In this document: positions 8,738-17,678 of the stretch, one piece after another
Layout: each line of letters opens with the position of its first letter
Numbering within the stretch: position 1 is the first letter of the stretch
From: Magnetovibrio sp. PR-2
Lineage (GTDB): Bacteria > Pseudomonadota > Alphaproteobacteria > Rhodospirillales > Magnetovibrionaceae
Direction of reading: 5' to 3'
Length of the DNA: 64,000 nt
Assembly (NCBI RefSeq): GCF_036689815.1
Contig: NZ_JBAHUR010000003.1
Span: forward strand, 186,001-250,000
The notes under the pieces: generated by a model
Database searches by the model: none
What the model saw: only the letters and a program-made list of their open reading frames with translations
What the model was told of the DNA's origin: nothing
Program-made: the position numbers and the translations under genes

Positions 8738-9144
8738 CGGATCGCCCGACAGAAGAAGAACTCGCCAAACGCCGTCATAATGTGCGGCTAACGACCGTAT
8801 TTGGCGGCCGAATCAGCCAATTTGGTAAGGCTTACCCGTGCACGGTTTCGGATGTCTCTGCGGGCGGGGCAAAGATCAAAGTGAAAGACCCAACGCATTA
8901 CAATGCGCTTTTGCATGATCAGCCGGTACAGTTGGTTTTTGAAAGATTGTCTGATTACAAAGCCTTAAACGGTGAGATTGCGTGGTCTCAGCCGGGTGAA
9001 CACATCGTCGGCATGACTTTTTCCGATCCGGAATTGCGCCGCCGGGTGGTTTTGAAGCGCCTCATGCCGAACCGTTGGCGCATTGCCAACGAACATGCCG
9101 CCCGCGAAGACACGGAAGGCGAACCTTCAGATGTTCTCGATTGA
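8734..9144 (+). CDS. PilZ-domain protein
   Basis: 136 residues with a PilZ domain covering most of the chain. The c-di-GMP signature is partly visible: an RRHNVR motif near residue 12 (consensus RxxxR) and DVSAGGAKI (consensus D/NxSxxG) about 30 residues on. A basic tail (RRRVVLKRLMPNRWR) follows. Its overlap with the TadD gene suggests that c-di-GMP binding feeds into Tad pilus function. No catalytic domain is attached. Confidence 0.88.
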   Translation: MTDRPTEEELAKRRHNVRLTTVFGGRISQFGKAYPCTVSDVSAGGAKIKVKDPTHYNALLHDQPVQLVFERLSDYKALNGEIAWSQPGEHIVGMTFSDPELRRRVVLKRLMPNRWRIANEHAAREDTEGEPSDVLD

Positions 9145-9224
9145 TGTGATTTCCAATCAAGTTCGTTGATACGCAAGGCTTTCTTTGCCATGATGACACT
9201 GGTCCAGACAGAATCCGAGCCCTT

Positions 9225-9932
9225 ATGAGCGAACCTGTAGAGCTAACCGTTGAACCGCACGAGCGTAAGTTGGAAGGCATCGAGTTATTAACCGAAGCCC
9301 CGCCTGCACTTGTGCGCGAGTTGGAAGAAAAGTGCCGCTGGATCAAGCGGCCCGCCAACGAGGTCATTGTCGACCGCGACGACGAAAGCACGGAAGTCTT
9401 TTTCATTGTTAAAGGCCAAGTCAAAGTCATGGACTTTTTGGCCAACGACCAAGAAATTTTGTTGGCAGAGCTCTCAGAAGGGTCAAGTTTTGGCGAAATG
9501 TCGGCCATAGACGCATCGCGGCGATCGGCGCGGGTCAGCACGTTGGAAGAAAGTGTTCTTGCTGCCCTAACATCTAGTGATTTCAAACGCTTATTGATGG
9601 ATTGCCCAGGCATTTCCATCATGCTGTTGAAGCGTTTTGCGGGTTTGATCCGGACCTTGAACAACCGGGTGACGTCCCTGAGTACGTTGAGCCCGCATCA
9701 GCGCGTCTATTACGAACTCTTGCGCATGTCCGAGCCCAATGCCCAGGGCGACGGCACCTGGTTGATCCATTTCCTCCCCAAACATGAAGAAATTGCGAGC
9801 TGGAGCGGCACATCGCGTGAAGATGTCGCCATGGCCATCGGCCACTTGGCGCGTGAAGGCATCGTGGGGCGCAAGCACAAATCTTTGATTATTAAGGATC
9901 ATGGACGATTACAGATGTTGCTCAATCTGTGA
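9225..9932 (+). CDS. Crp-family transcriptional regulator
   Basis: 235 residues. The N-terminal cyclic-nucleotide-binding domain shows FGEMSAIDASRRSARV (residues 89-104), matching the phosphate-binding cassette of Crp with Glu91, Arg100 and Ser101. The C-terminal winged helix has EEIASWSGTSREDVAMAI (about 188-205) with the recognition-helix Arg-Glu pair of Crp, but not its third Arg. There is no N-terminal cysteine cluster, so it is not an oxygen-sensing Fnr. It lies between the minor pilin genes and flp. Crp-type palindromes occur ahead of both; direct control is inference. Confidence 0.88.
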   Translation: MSEPVELTVEPHERKLEGIELLTEAPPALVRELEEKCRWIKRPANEVIVDRDDESTEVFFIVKGQVKVMDFLANDQEILLAELSEGSSFGEMSAIDASRRSARVSTLEESVLAALTSSDFKRLLMDCPGISIMLLKRFAGLIRTLNNRVTSLSTLSPHQRVYYELLRMSEPNAQGDGTWLIHFLPKHEEIASWSGTSREDVAMAIGHLAREGIVGRKHKSLIIKDHGRLQMLLNL

Positions 9933-9943
9933 TGTTCGTCATA
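9928..9943 (+). promoter_or_regulatory. Candidate Crp-family site at start of flp leader
   Basis: TGTGATGTTCGTCATA overlaps the stop of the regulator gene and matches TGTGA-N6-TCACA with one mismatch. A -10-like TAAACT at 9965-9970 would place transcription start near 9977, about 41.5 bases from the site centre. That would give flp a leader of about 277 bases. Chance matches with one mismatch are expected about twice in a window this size. Confidence 0.35.
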
Positions 9944-9976
9944 TGATAGGCGCAAGGACGCAGTTAAACTGTGAAG

Positions 9977-10253
9977 AGAATTAATCCTGACATAAGGGGT
10001 TGAGGGGTGTACCGAGGAGCTGTCTCCGTACTCCAACTGATTGCAAATCCGTTCATTTTGCAGTGAGGGAAGGCCAAATCTTCATTCAGCACGCCAGGCT
10101 GACGGCTAACGAAAAGTTAACGGCTTGGTTTCAAAAGAAGATTTGGATACGGAAGCTTGACTTCCGTGTTTCGTTAGGCCACTCTAGCCAAACTTGATTG
10201 GAGTGTCCGGTCTTTTATTTAATGGCCTTGAACAAGACGTAGGAGTTGTGACA
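9977..10253 (+). promoter_or_regulatory. Long leader/upstream region of flp
   Basis: About 320 bases separate the regulator gene from flp and no gene is visible. The region holds a CtrA-like box (10106-10121), a seven-base-pair hairpin (arms 10149-10155 and 10161-10167, loop CTTGA), and the flp ribosome site AGGAG at 10241-10245. The promoter could lie at the Crp-like site or nearer the gene. Confidence 0.4.
10106..10121. promoter_or_regulatory. CtrA-like box upstream of flp
   Basis: CTAACGAAAAGTTAAC fits TTAA-N7-TTAAC with a single mismatch in the first half. CtrA is the alphaproteobacterial cell-cycle regulator and activates the pilin gene in Caulobacter. The box is 133 bases before the flp start. 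Confidence 0.45.
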
Positions 10254-10427
10254 ATGGCTAAGTTTTCTAAGCTGATGACCCGTTTTAAGAATGACGAATC
10301 TGGCGCGACCGCCATCGAATATGGCTTGATTGCAGCCTTGATCGCTGTGGTGATCATTAGCGCATTGACTCTTCTGGGTACGACCCTGGAAACCAAGTTC
10401 AACGAAGTCAGCAACAGCTTGAACTAA
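10254..10427 (+). CDS. flp: Flp/Fap-type major pilin
   Basis: 57 residues from the ATG at 10254, with AGGAG eight bases upstream. The Flp signature is clear: a short basic leader, ESGATAIEYGLIAALIAVVI with Glu five residues after Gly and the following Tyr, then a short tail. CpaA (next gene) should cut after Gly. This is the structural subunit of the Tad pilus used for surface attachment. A strong terminator follows, so the small transcript probably ends there and is made in large amount. Confidence 0.95.
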   Translation: MAKFSKLMTRFKNDESGATAIEYGLIAALIAVVIISALTLLGTTLETKFNEVSNSLN

Positions 10428-10462
10428 GCACCGCTGGCTTCACGCTATTAGCGTGAGCTTTG

Positions 10463-10499
10463 AACCGCCTATGTTCTTCGGGACATAGGCGGTTCTTTT
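10463..10499 (+). terminator. Intrinsic terminator after flp
   Basis: A 12-base-pair perfect stem (arms 10463-10474 and 10483-10494) closes on a TTCG tetraloop and is followed by a T-rich run. A smaller hairpin (10440-10456) lies just before it, right after the flp stop. Confidence 0.9.
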
Positions 10500-10557
10500 A
10501 TGTCCAAGACGCGTCAAGTTTTGTAGACTGTGCTTAGGCTTAAGAGGGTGGAACTTC

Positions 10558-11085
10558 ATGCTGCTATTTGCTTTCGATTTGGTCTTTGTTGTTTTGATGC
10601 TCTACGCAGCGTGGTCTGATGCGCGCTTTTTGCGAATTCCCAATTGGCTGTCCATGACCTTGTTGGTGGTGTTTTTTCCAACGGTTTTGGCGGCTGGTTT
10701 GCCCATGGAAGCCATTGCGTGGCATTTTGGCGCAGGCGTAGCCGTTCTGGTGGCGGGGTTTGTCTTGTTTGCCATCGGATTGTTGGGCGGCGGGGATGCC
10801 AAGTTGTTGGCCGTGTGCGCACTGTGGTTGGGTATAGACCAAGTCCTTTGGTTGTTGGCGGCTGTGGTTTTAATCGGCGGTGTGTTGTCCATCGCCGTGA
10901 TCTTGTTGCGCAAAGGTTTGGGGCTGTGGCCCGATTGGCTGGTGCGCCACCTGAAAGGCCTGTTCGAACCCAACGCCGCCGTACCTTACGGGATCGCCAT
11001 CACCGCCGGGGCGCTGTTGGTATTCCCGCGCGCCGACCTGTTTGCGCCGGGGTGGCTTGAGCTTTGGGACGTGATCGTAGGTTAG
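10558..11085 (+). CDS. cpaA: Prepilin peptidase CpaA/TadV
   Basis: 175 residues, nearly all membrane helices. It is an A24-family aspartic peptidase that removes the leader of Flp and TadE-type prepilins at the inner membrane. The catalytic aspartates are visible: SDARFLRIPN near residue 20 (consensus D-x-R...IPN) and GGGDAKLL near residue 80. The short form lacking the methylase domain is typical of CpaA/TadV. The next gene starts directly after its stop codon, so the two are co-transcribed. Confidence 0.92.
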   Translation: MLLFAFDLVFVVLMLYAAWSDARFLRIPNWLSMTLLVVFFPTVLAAGLPMEAIAWHFGAGVAVLVAGFVLFAIGLLGGGDAKLLAVCALWLGIDQVLWLLAAVVLIGGVLSIAVILLRKGLGLWPDWLVRHLKGLFEPNAAVPYGIAITAGALLVFPRADLFAPGWLELWDVIVG

Positions 11086-12300
11086 ATGCAAATTCTTCGT
11101 ACCGGCGCATGGATCACTCAAGAGCGCATCCGCGTCTATTCGTGGATGTTGATCGTTCTGTGGTGTGTGGGGATCGGCGGTCTGATCTTGACGGCATCGC
11201 CCAATTTACTGGATTTCAGCGGGCGGCCCATCGGTTCGGATTTTTCCAACGTTTGGTCGGCGGGCGAATTGGCGCTGAGCGGGAACGGGGCCGGGGCTTA
11301 CGATATTACCGCGCATCATGACGTGCAAAAGCGGGTCTTCCAGGACCCGGACGTTCCGTATTTCGGCTGGCATTACCCCCCATTTTTTTTGATGATCGCC
11401 GCCGTGTTGGCCTTGATGCCCTACGCCTTGGCTTTGGGCGTTTGGATGGCGCTGAGCTTGCCGCTGTACGTATCCGTCATCCGCGCGATTTTGCCGGATG
11501 ACTTGGCGCGCCTGTCGGCCTTGGCGTTTCCAGCTGTTGCCATCAACGTTATTCATGGGCAAAACGGCTTTATAACCGCAGGGCTGTTTGGGGTCGCACT
11601 TATTCAACTGGACCGTCGTCCTGTTCTGTCGGGAATTGCTTTTGGCCTGTTGGCCTATAAGCCCCACTTTGGCCTTTTGATACCTCTGGTTTTGGCTCTA
11701 AGCGGTCGCTGGCGGACGTTTTCAGCAGCGACGGTAACGGTGTTGGTTTTATCCGCAGTCGTGACCGCCCTGTTTGGCGTTCAGGTTTGGCCGGCCTTTT
11801 TCGACAGCACCACGTTCACCCGGGAAGTCGTCTTGGAAGGCGGCGCATTGCCTTGGTTCAAACAACAAAGCATTTTCGGTGCTGTGCGTTTGTGGGGTGG
11901 GGGGATGGTGGCCGCATATGCCGCGCAAGCCGTCGCGTTGGTCGTTGCTGGGGCTGCGACACTGTGGCTGTGGAAACAGCCGGTGCGCCAAGATTTAAAG
12001 TCCGCAGGCCTGGTGTGTGCCGCGCTGTTGGTCTCGCCATACGTTTTGGATTACGACTTTGTCCTTTTGGCGCTGGCCATTGCCTGGACGGTCCGTCATG
12101 GCCTGCAAACGTCATTTCTAGCGTGGGAGAAAACGGCTTTGGCGTTTGTGTGGGGGGCGCCGCTTATCTCTCGCGTTGCCGCAGAAGCGGTCATGTTGCC
12201 AATTGGGGTCATTGCGATGGTGGTGTTGATGGTGCTGATTGTCGCCCATGCCCGCCACGATGTGCGGTCGACAACCGTCAGCCGCCGCCGGAAATCTTGA
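11086..12300 (+). CDS. GT87-type polyprenyl-phosphate-dependent glycosyltransferase (DUF2029)
   Basis: 404 residues with about ten membrane helices. The layout fits the GT-C family GT87: a periplasmic Asp after the first helix (GSDFSNVWSAG), HYPPFFLM, GQNGFITAGL and LLAYKPHFGLLIPLVL. Such enzymes transfer a sugar from polyprenyl phosphate on the periplasmic side. Its ATG immediately follows the cpaA stop, and the 3' end slightly overlaps the converging tadC gene. Position within the tad locus suggests that pilus or surface material is the acceptor (inference). Confidence 0.75.
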   Translation: MQILRTGAWITQERIRVYSWMLIVLWCVGIGGLILTASPNLLDFSGRPIGSDFSNVWSAGELALSGNGAGAYDITAHHDVQKRVFQDPDVPYFGWHYPPFFLMIAAVLALMPYALALGVWMALSLPLYVSVIRAILPDDLARLSALAFPAVAINVIHGQNGFITAGLFGVALIQLDRRPVLSGIAFGLLAYKPHFGLLIPLVLALSGRWRTFSAATVTVLVLSAVVTALFGVQVWPAFFDSTTFTREVVLEGGALPWFKQQSIFGAVRLWGGGMVAAYAAQAVALVVAGAATLWLWKQPVRQDLKSAGLVCAALLVSPYVLDYDFVLLALAIAWTVRHGLQTSFLAWEKTALAFVWGAPLISRVAAEAVMLPIGVIAMVVLMVLIVAHARHDVRSTTVSRRRKS

Positions 12301-13243
12301 TGGCAGCGGGGCCGATCACGACCATGAACAAGGGCGGCAGGAAAAACAAAATCATCGGCACGGTCAATTTGGCAGGCAGCGAAGCACCTTTTTGTTCCGC
12401 AGCGGCCATGCGGGCTTCGCGCCGTTCTTGGGACAGGACTTTCAGGGCTTGGCCCACGGGCGTGCCGTATTTTTCCGACTGGATGAGCGTCGTCGACAAG
12501 GATTTAATCGCAGGCAAGCCTGTACGATCCGAAAAGTTCATATAGGCTTTGTGGCGATTGCCCAGATAGGCAAGTTCCGCCGACGTGAGGCCGAACTCTT
12601 GTGCGAGAGCGGGGAAGTTCTCACCGATTTCTTGCGTAACCCTGTCAAACGCGCCTTCCACGGAAAGCCCGCCTTCGACGCAGATCACCATCAAGTCCAA
12701 CGCGTCGGCAAAGCCCTTGTTCAGCTCTGTTTGACGTTTTTGGGCTGTGTTTGAAACCAACAGTTTGGGAAGGTAGAACCCAGCGACAGCAGCGAGCCCC
12801 ATAATCACAAACTTGATATGAACCGGATAGGGAAAGTCCTTGGCTGCCGATATAATGATCAACGCAACGACAAAGGCCCCAACGGCCAAGGCTAGCCGGG
12901 TGAAGGTGAAAACCACCAAAGCGTTCGGACTGCGATAGCCCGCTTGCGCCAACTTTTCTTTCAGCTCTTTGCTCGAAAGGGCTTCGTCCAACTTGAGAGA
13001 ATGAAGAACTTTCTTCATCAAGTCGGTCTTGCTTTGGTCGCGACGGTTGCGGATGGCGCTGCCTTTGGATTCCATTTCGGCCATTTGTTGGCGCGACAAT
13101 TCCTGACGGCGATTAGCAACTTGCTTTACACGTTTGTTCGACCCTCCGCCGACCATAAAGGGCAGGGCAAGACCGATCACAGTGGCGATGGTTGCCAGCA
13201 CGGCCATCCAAACAATGAGTGTTGGTGTCGGGATTCCAAACAT
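12278..13243 (-). CDS. tadC: Tad pilus inner-membrane platform protein TadC
   Basis: 321 residues from ATG 13243, four bases after the tadB stop with GAGG in the tadB tail. It is a GspF-type membrane protein with hydrophobic segments at the N-terminus, middle and C-terminus and the T2SSF motif region FADALDLMVICVEGGLSVEGA, followed by EFGLTSAELAYLGNR. TadB and TadC form the inner-membrane platform that works with the CpaF ATPase. Last gene of the cpaB-tadC operon. Confidence 0.92.
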   Translation of the reverse strand: MFGIPTPTLIVWMAVLATIATVIGLALPFMVGGGSNKRVKQVANRRQELSRQQMAEMESKGSAIRNRRDQSKTDLMKKVLHSLKLDEALSSKELKEKLAQAGYRSPNALVVFTFTRLALAVGAFVVALIIISAAKDFPYPVHIKFVIMGLAAVAGFYLPKLLVSNTAQKRQTELNKGFADALDLMVICVEGGLSVEGAFDRVTQEIGENFPALAQEFGLTSAELAYLGNRHKAYMNFSDRTGLPAIKSLSTTLIQSEKYGTPVGQALKVLSQERREARMAAAEQKGASLPAKLTVPMILFFLPPLFMVVIGPAAIKISGGG

Positions 13244-13247
13244 CGTC

Positions 13248-14234
13248 TTACACCTCAAAATCAATCATTTGTGCCATCACAAACACGCCGACACCCATCA
13301 TGCCCAAGCCGATAAAGACCAGATGAAGGCCTTCGGTGAACAGTGTGTGAACGTACTCGGCGTTGACGATTGACAGCATGCCCAACACCAAAAACGGCAA
13401 GCTTGCGATGATGCCGGCGGAAGACTTTGCTTCGGAACTGAGAGACTTAACCTTGTCTTTCATACGTTTGCGATCGCGCAGAACTTCAGACAGATTTTCC
13501 AATGTGTCGGCCAAGTTGCCGCCGGTTTGTTTTTGAATTTGCAAAACAATGGCGAAGAATTTGAATTCAGCCGTGGGGATGCGTTGAAGTGCGCGGGACA
13601 TGATGTCTTCCAACGACATGCCCAGACGTTGACCTTCGACGATCATGGTAAACTCTTCGCCCACGGGGCCTTCAAATTCACGGGCAATCACGTTCAAACA
13701 TTCGCCGACGGGAAGACCGGACCGAATGCCGCGTGTGATCACGTCAATGGCTTCGGCGAAGTTTGACGTAAACGCATTTTGGCGGCGCGATGCCATGCGC
13801 CCCAAGACCAGCTTGGGCAGACCCGCGCCCCCAACAATGCCGGCTGCCGGTATGGCAAGAGGCGGGGCGCCGACCAGAAATGCGCCGACAAAGCCCGCAA
13901 TGCCGGACGCGATGCAAATCATGATGAACATGGGCACTTCGACCTGCAGGCCGGCTTGCAATAGTGCGGCTTTGATCTTGTCGCCAACGCCTTGTTTCTT
14001 TTGGTCATCGCCGATGTTTTTGAGTTTGTCTTGAATGCGTTTTTGGCGGCGGCTTTCAGCCTTGGCCGAGACGCTGCCGCTGGACGTGACGGAGCCGATG
14101 GATTCCATGCGTTGTTTCAGGCGGACCTTGGGCTTCATGACGATGGACATGGTGATGCCGACACCCAAGACGATCACCCCGATGCCCCCGGCCAAGATCA
14201 TCAATAAGGTTGAGATGTCCAATCCGAACGGCAT
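13248..14234 (-). CDS. tadB: Tad pilus inner-membrane platform protein TadB
   Basis: 328 residues. The start is set at MPFGLDIST, three bases after the cpaF stop; a longer reading into cpaF is unlikely. It is a GspF-type protein with an N-terminal helix, two central helices, the domain motif NFAEAIDVITRGIRSGLPVGE and C-terminal helices. Partner of TadC in the pilus motor platform. Confidence 0.92.
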   Translation of the reverse strand: MPFGLDISTLLMILAGGIGVIVLGVGITMSIVMKPKVRLKQRMESIGSVTSSGSVSAKAESRRQKRIQDKLKNIGDDQKKQGVGDKIKAALLQAGLQVEVPMFIMICIASGIAGFVGAFLVGAPPLAIPAAGIVGGAGLPKLVLGRMASRRQNAFTSNFAEAIDVITRGIRSGLPVGECLNVIAREFEGPVGEEFTMIVEGQRLGMSLEDIMSRALQRIPTAEFKFFAIVLQIQKQTGGNLADTLENLSEVLRDRKRMKDKVKSLSSEAKSSAGIIASLPFLVLGMLSIVNAEYVHTLFTEGLHLVFIGLGMMGVGVFVMAQMIDFEV

Positions 14235-14236
14235 GG

Positions 14237-15772
14237 TTAGATCCCTGTGAACTGCATCGCTTCGGCGAGCTTCGGTTCTTGTCCATAGTACTTGGCTTTG
14301 TCCCAAAAACTGGGGCGCATGCCTGTGAACTTGTGGCGACCGACCAGTTTGCCGTTTTCGTCCTCGCCTTCAATTTCATAGACGCAGAGATCTTGCAACG
14401 TGACCACGTCGCCTTCCATACCGACCACTTCGGTAAGGTGGGTAATTTTACGCGAGCCATCACGCAGGCGGGCGGCCTGGACAATGATGTGAACCGCGCC
14501 GGAAATTTGTTCGCGCATGGCTTTGGACGGCAGGTTATAGCCGCCCATCATGATCATGTTTTCCACACGCGAAATCGCTTCGCGCGGGTTGTTGGCGTGG
14601 ACGGTGCCCATGGAACCGTCGTGGCCCGTGTTCATGGCTTGCAGCAAATCGAACGCTTCGGGTCCGCGAACCTCACCCACGATAATGCGTTCCGGGCGCA
14701 TACGCAGGCAGTTCTTGACCAAGTCGCGCATGGAAATTTCACCCTTGCCTTCCAAGTTTGGCGGGCGGGTTTCCAGACGCACCACGTGGGGCTGTTGCAA
14801 TTGCAGCTCGGCGGAATCCTCACACGTGATGATGCGTTCCGCCGGATCGATGTGACCCGTCATACAGTTGAGCAGGGTGGTTTTGCCCGAACCCGTACCC
14901 CCGGAAATCAAGCAGTTCATGCGAATGGCGGAGATCACCTCCAACACCGCTTTCAATTCCGGGGTGATGGAACCAAACTGCAGCAAGTTTTCCAGCGTCA
15001 GTTTGTCTTTCTTAAACTTACGAATGGTGAGTGCGGTGCCGTCAATGGCCAGTGGCGGCGCGATGACGTTGACACGAGAACCGTCCGCCAAGCGCGCATC
15101 ACAAATGGGGCTGGCTTCGTCCACACGACGACCCACAGCGGACACGATGCGCTGACAGATGTTCATCAATTGCGCTTGGTCGCGGAATTTTACGTCCGTC
15201 ATTTCCATCTTGCCGTTGACCTCGATATAGGTCACGTCGGGGCCGTTGACCATCAAGTCGGCGATGTCGTCGCGGATCAGCAAGGGTTCCAACGGGCCAA
15301 GACCTAAGATGTCGTTGCAGATGTCTTGAATGACGGTTTGCTGTTCTTGTAACGACAGCACCAAGCCCCGCATGGAAATGATCTCGCTGACCATATCGTT
15401 GATTTCTTCGCGCACCTGATCGGGCGTGAGGGAGCTCAGCTCAGACAGGTCGACGGCTTCCATCAAATCGTTGAAGACGTTGACCTTGATTTCGTCGAGC
15501 TTCTCTTTGGCTTCGGCGCTCAGGCTGGCGTCTTCTTTGGCTTGCGGTTCCGGCTCTGCAGGCTTGCCGATGGGTTTGGGCTGCGGCTTGGGCGCAGCTT
15601 CTGCTTTGGGCTCCGGTGCGGGTGCAGGTTCAGGTGCCTGGTCAGCTTTTTGCGCAGGCTCTGGCGCAGGTGCAGGCGCAGGTTTGGGTTGAGGCGCGGC
15701 CTCTTTCTTTTCCCCACCGCCTAACTTGGGTGGGGGGGAGCCTCCTCCTGATGATCCGCGTCGTCCAAACAT
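14237..15772 (-). CDS. cpaF: Tad pilus secretion ATPase CpaF/TadA
   Basis: 511 residues. A GspE/PilT-family ATPase that powers pilus assembly from the cytoplasm. The Walker [10 protein letters not shown] is near residue 292; the Asp/His boxes ([22 protein letters not shown]) and [10 protein letters not shown] are intact. The first 100 residues form an unusual Pro/Ala/Glu/Lys-rich linker of repeated PAPAPEP-like units, longer than is typical for CpaF. It overlaps no neighbour; tadB starts two bases after its stop. Confidence 0.95.
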   Translation of the reverse strand: MFGRRGSSGGGSPPPKLGGGEKKEAAPQPKPAPAPAPEPAQKADQAPEPAPAPEPKAEAAPKPQPKPIGKPAEPEPQAKEDASLSAEAKEKLDEIKVNVFNDLMEAVDLSELSSLTPDQVREEINDMVSEIISMRGLVLSLQEQQTVIQDICNDILGLGPLEPLLIRDDIADLMVNGPDVTYIEVNGKMEMTDVKFRDQAQLMNICQRIVSAVGRRVDEASPICDARLADGSRVNVIAPPLAIDGTALTIRKFKKDKLTLENLLQFGSITPELKAVLEVISAIRMNCLISGGTGSGKTTLLNCMTGHIDPAERIITCEDSAELQLQQPHVVRLETRPPNLEGKGEISMRDLVKNCLRMRPERIIVGEVRGPEAFDLLQAMNTGHDGSMGTVHANNPREAISRVENMIMMGGYNLPSKAMREQISGAVHIIVQAARLRDGSRKITHLTEVVGMEGDVVTLQDLCVYEIEGEDENGKLVGRHKFTGMRPSFWDKAKYYGQEPKLAEAMQFTGI

Positions 15773-15827
15773 GTTTCGGTCTTTTGTCCGTCAGATGTAG
15801 TGTTTATGTGTTTAAAGCCAGATGGCT

Positions 15828-17027
15828 CTATTTCTTAAACAGCGACGATAGCAGGCCGCCGCTTTTGGATTCTTTTTCCAAACTGGTGCGGCTTTCTTTA
15901 CCGCTGACCATACGGGCCAAGTTTTGAACCGCAGCCGTCGCTTCCCCTTTGGGGGCGACGGTGTTTAACAGTTCGCCATTGTTCATGGCCGCAGCAAACG
16001 CTTCGCCATCGAACGGGATGGACAGGTTGGGTTTTGTGCCCAGAACTTCTGTGAATTCTTTTTCGCTGAGCTCACCTTTTTTGATCATTCCCGTTTTGTT
16101 TAAGACCAAGCGCGTCGGTGCCTCTAGCCCCCGGTTCGGGGCCAAGAATTCAAACAGGTTTTTGCCATCACGTAAGTTATAGAGATCAGGGGTGCCGATA
16201 ATGACTGTGTCATCGGCGTCGACCAGCACTTCTTGGATCCAAGGGTTCCAATCGTGGGGAACGTCCAAGATCACGTAGCTGGCCATTTGCTTGACGACTT
16301 TAAGCACCATTTCCAACGCTTGGGAGCTGATTTCAATGCCGCTGTTGAAATGACCCGGCGCACACAGCAAAGACACGTTTTTGCCGCCGTTTTCCAGGTA
16401 GCGCATCATCAACGGCTCGTCGATGGATCCGGCTTGGGCGACGGCGTCGGCAACGGTTTGGGCCGGTTGGATGTTGTAACTTAACGCAGCCGTGCCAAAG
16501 GGGATGTCCAAATCAACCAAGATCACATCTTCGTCGTATTTGGTGGCCAGTTCCAAGGCCACGTTGTGGGCGATTTCAGAGCTGCCGACCCCGCCGCGCA
16601 TACCATAAAAGGCAATGGTGCGGCTTTTGTCCGCAGCCGATTTTTCTGCAAATGCATCGATAACGGACGCAATCAGTTCTTCACCCGAAACGGTACGCAG
16701 GAAGTATTGGCTGATGCCTTGGTCGATCAAGGTCTTGAACAGGTTGATGTCGTTTTCAGCGCCGATCAAGATCACGCGCGTGCCCGGCTGGCACACGTCG
16801 GCCAGGGCGTTGAGCTCATCAAACAGAGCTTGGTCTTCGGCAGTGGTTTCGATGATCAGCAGTTCAGGCGTGGAGCGTTGCGACAAAAAATCAAGCGCAG
16901 CCGCCATGCCGCCTTCGGTCACGTTGACGCTGGAACGCAAAAACGCACGATCCGCACCCAGCTCGTCAACGGCGTCACGAACGGCATCGGTCAGAACAAA
17001 AGCGCCTATGTTGATCCTGAGAATCAA
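15828..17027 (-). CDS. cpaE: Pilus localisation ATPase CpaE/TadZ
   Basis: 399 residues: an atypical receiver-like N-terminal domain (about 1-130), then a ParA/MinD-type ATPase domain with a variant Walker A, YGMRGGVGSS, near residue 145, where the signature Lys is replaced as in TadZ proteins. ILVDLDIPFG and VILDVPHDW follow. TadZ/CpaE marks the polar site of Tad pilus assembly. It lies between cpaF and cpaD. Confidence 0.92.
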   Translation of the reverse strand: MILRINIGAFVLTDAVRDAVDELGADRAFLRSSVNVTEGGMAAALDFLSQRSTPELLIIETTAEDQALFDELNALADVCQPGTRVILIGAENDINLFKTLIDQGISQYFLRTVSGEELIASVIDAFAEKSAADKSRTIAFYGMRGGVGSSEIAHNVALELATKYDEDVILVDLDIPFGTAALSYNIQPAQTVADAVAQAGSIDEPLMMRYLENGGKNVSLLCAPGHFNSGIEISSQALEMVLKVVKQMASYVILDVPHDWNPWIQEVLVDADDTVIIGTPDLYNLRDGKNLFEFLAPNRGLEAPTRLVLNKTGMIKKGELSEKEFTEVLGTKPNLSIPFDGEAFAAAMNNGELLNTVAPKGEATAAVQNLARMVSGKESRTSLEKESKSGGLLSSLFKK

Positions 17028-17045
17028 GTCACCCTCTCCCTATCC

Positions 17046-17672
17046 TTAATTGCCGTCGAGCAGGCGTGGTTTCACCGTGCCGGATTGGTGGGTGAAGATA
17101 CCGGCATCGATCCGGCTGGAACTGCCGCCTGTGCGCGGTGAAGAGGTGATCAAACGATTGGGGTCGTCAATCATTTCACCCGTGTTGCGTTGGAGCGAGC
17201 AGCCGAAGTTTGCGTGCAGCTTGTTGGACCCGGTAAAACCCGATTGGCTGCTAAAATCACCGCATTCCGGGGTCACGACTTTTGCGGCCTTAAAGCTCAT
17301 CACGGCGTTGGGGGCTTTGATGGCATCGCTTTCAATCACAATAAACTCGCCTTCGCGCAGGCCGTTTTGCAACAGGGTTTTGCGGGCCACGTCCGGTTGG
17401 GTGGTTTCGACACTGACTGCGGTCGCCGCGCGGCTCACGAAGGTGCGCAAGAACTCGTGAAACTTCGCTTTATCGCCAGGGCTCAAGCGACCGCCATTGA
17501 CGGGCAGGGCAATGGTTAAGGCCACGGGCTCACTGCCGACTTTAATCGGGTGGTTTTGGCGATAGTCGCCGCCCTTACCGGCATCCGGTCCATAGGTGCA
17601 GGCTGCGATTGCGAGTGTGCAAGCGCTCAGGAGTGTGAACCGGCGAAAGCCTTTTGCGATTGATGGTGTCAT
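17046..17672 (-). CDS. cpaD: Pilus assembly lipoprotein CpaD
   Basis: 208 residues. The signal ends in lipobox IAACTYGPD, predicting an outer-membrane lipoprotein. The middle matches CpaD, and three cysteines remain in the mature chain. CpaD helps place or stabilise the CpaC secretin. It starts six bases after the cpaC stop. Confidence 0.88.
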   Translation of the reverse strand: MTPSIAKGFRRFTLLSACTLAIAACTYGPDAGKGGDYRQNHPIKVGSEPVALTIALPVNGGRLSPGDKAKFHEFLRTFVSRAATAVSVETTQPDVARKTLLQNGLREGEFIVIESDAIKAPNAVMSFKAAKVVTPECGDFSSQSGFTGSNKLHANFGCSLQRNTGEMIDDPNRLITSSPRTGGSSSRIDAGIFTHQSGTVKPRLLDGN

Positions 17673-17678
17673 AACCGC

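Noticed and set aside
9140-9165. TTGAT...ATCAA palindrome before the Crp-family gene
   Set aside because: The spacer is ten bases instead of four, so it does not fit an Fnr site.
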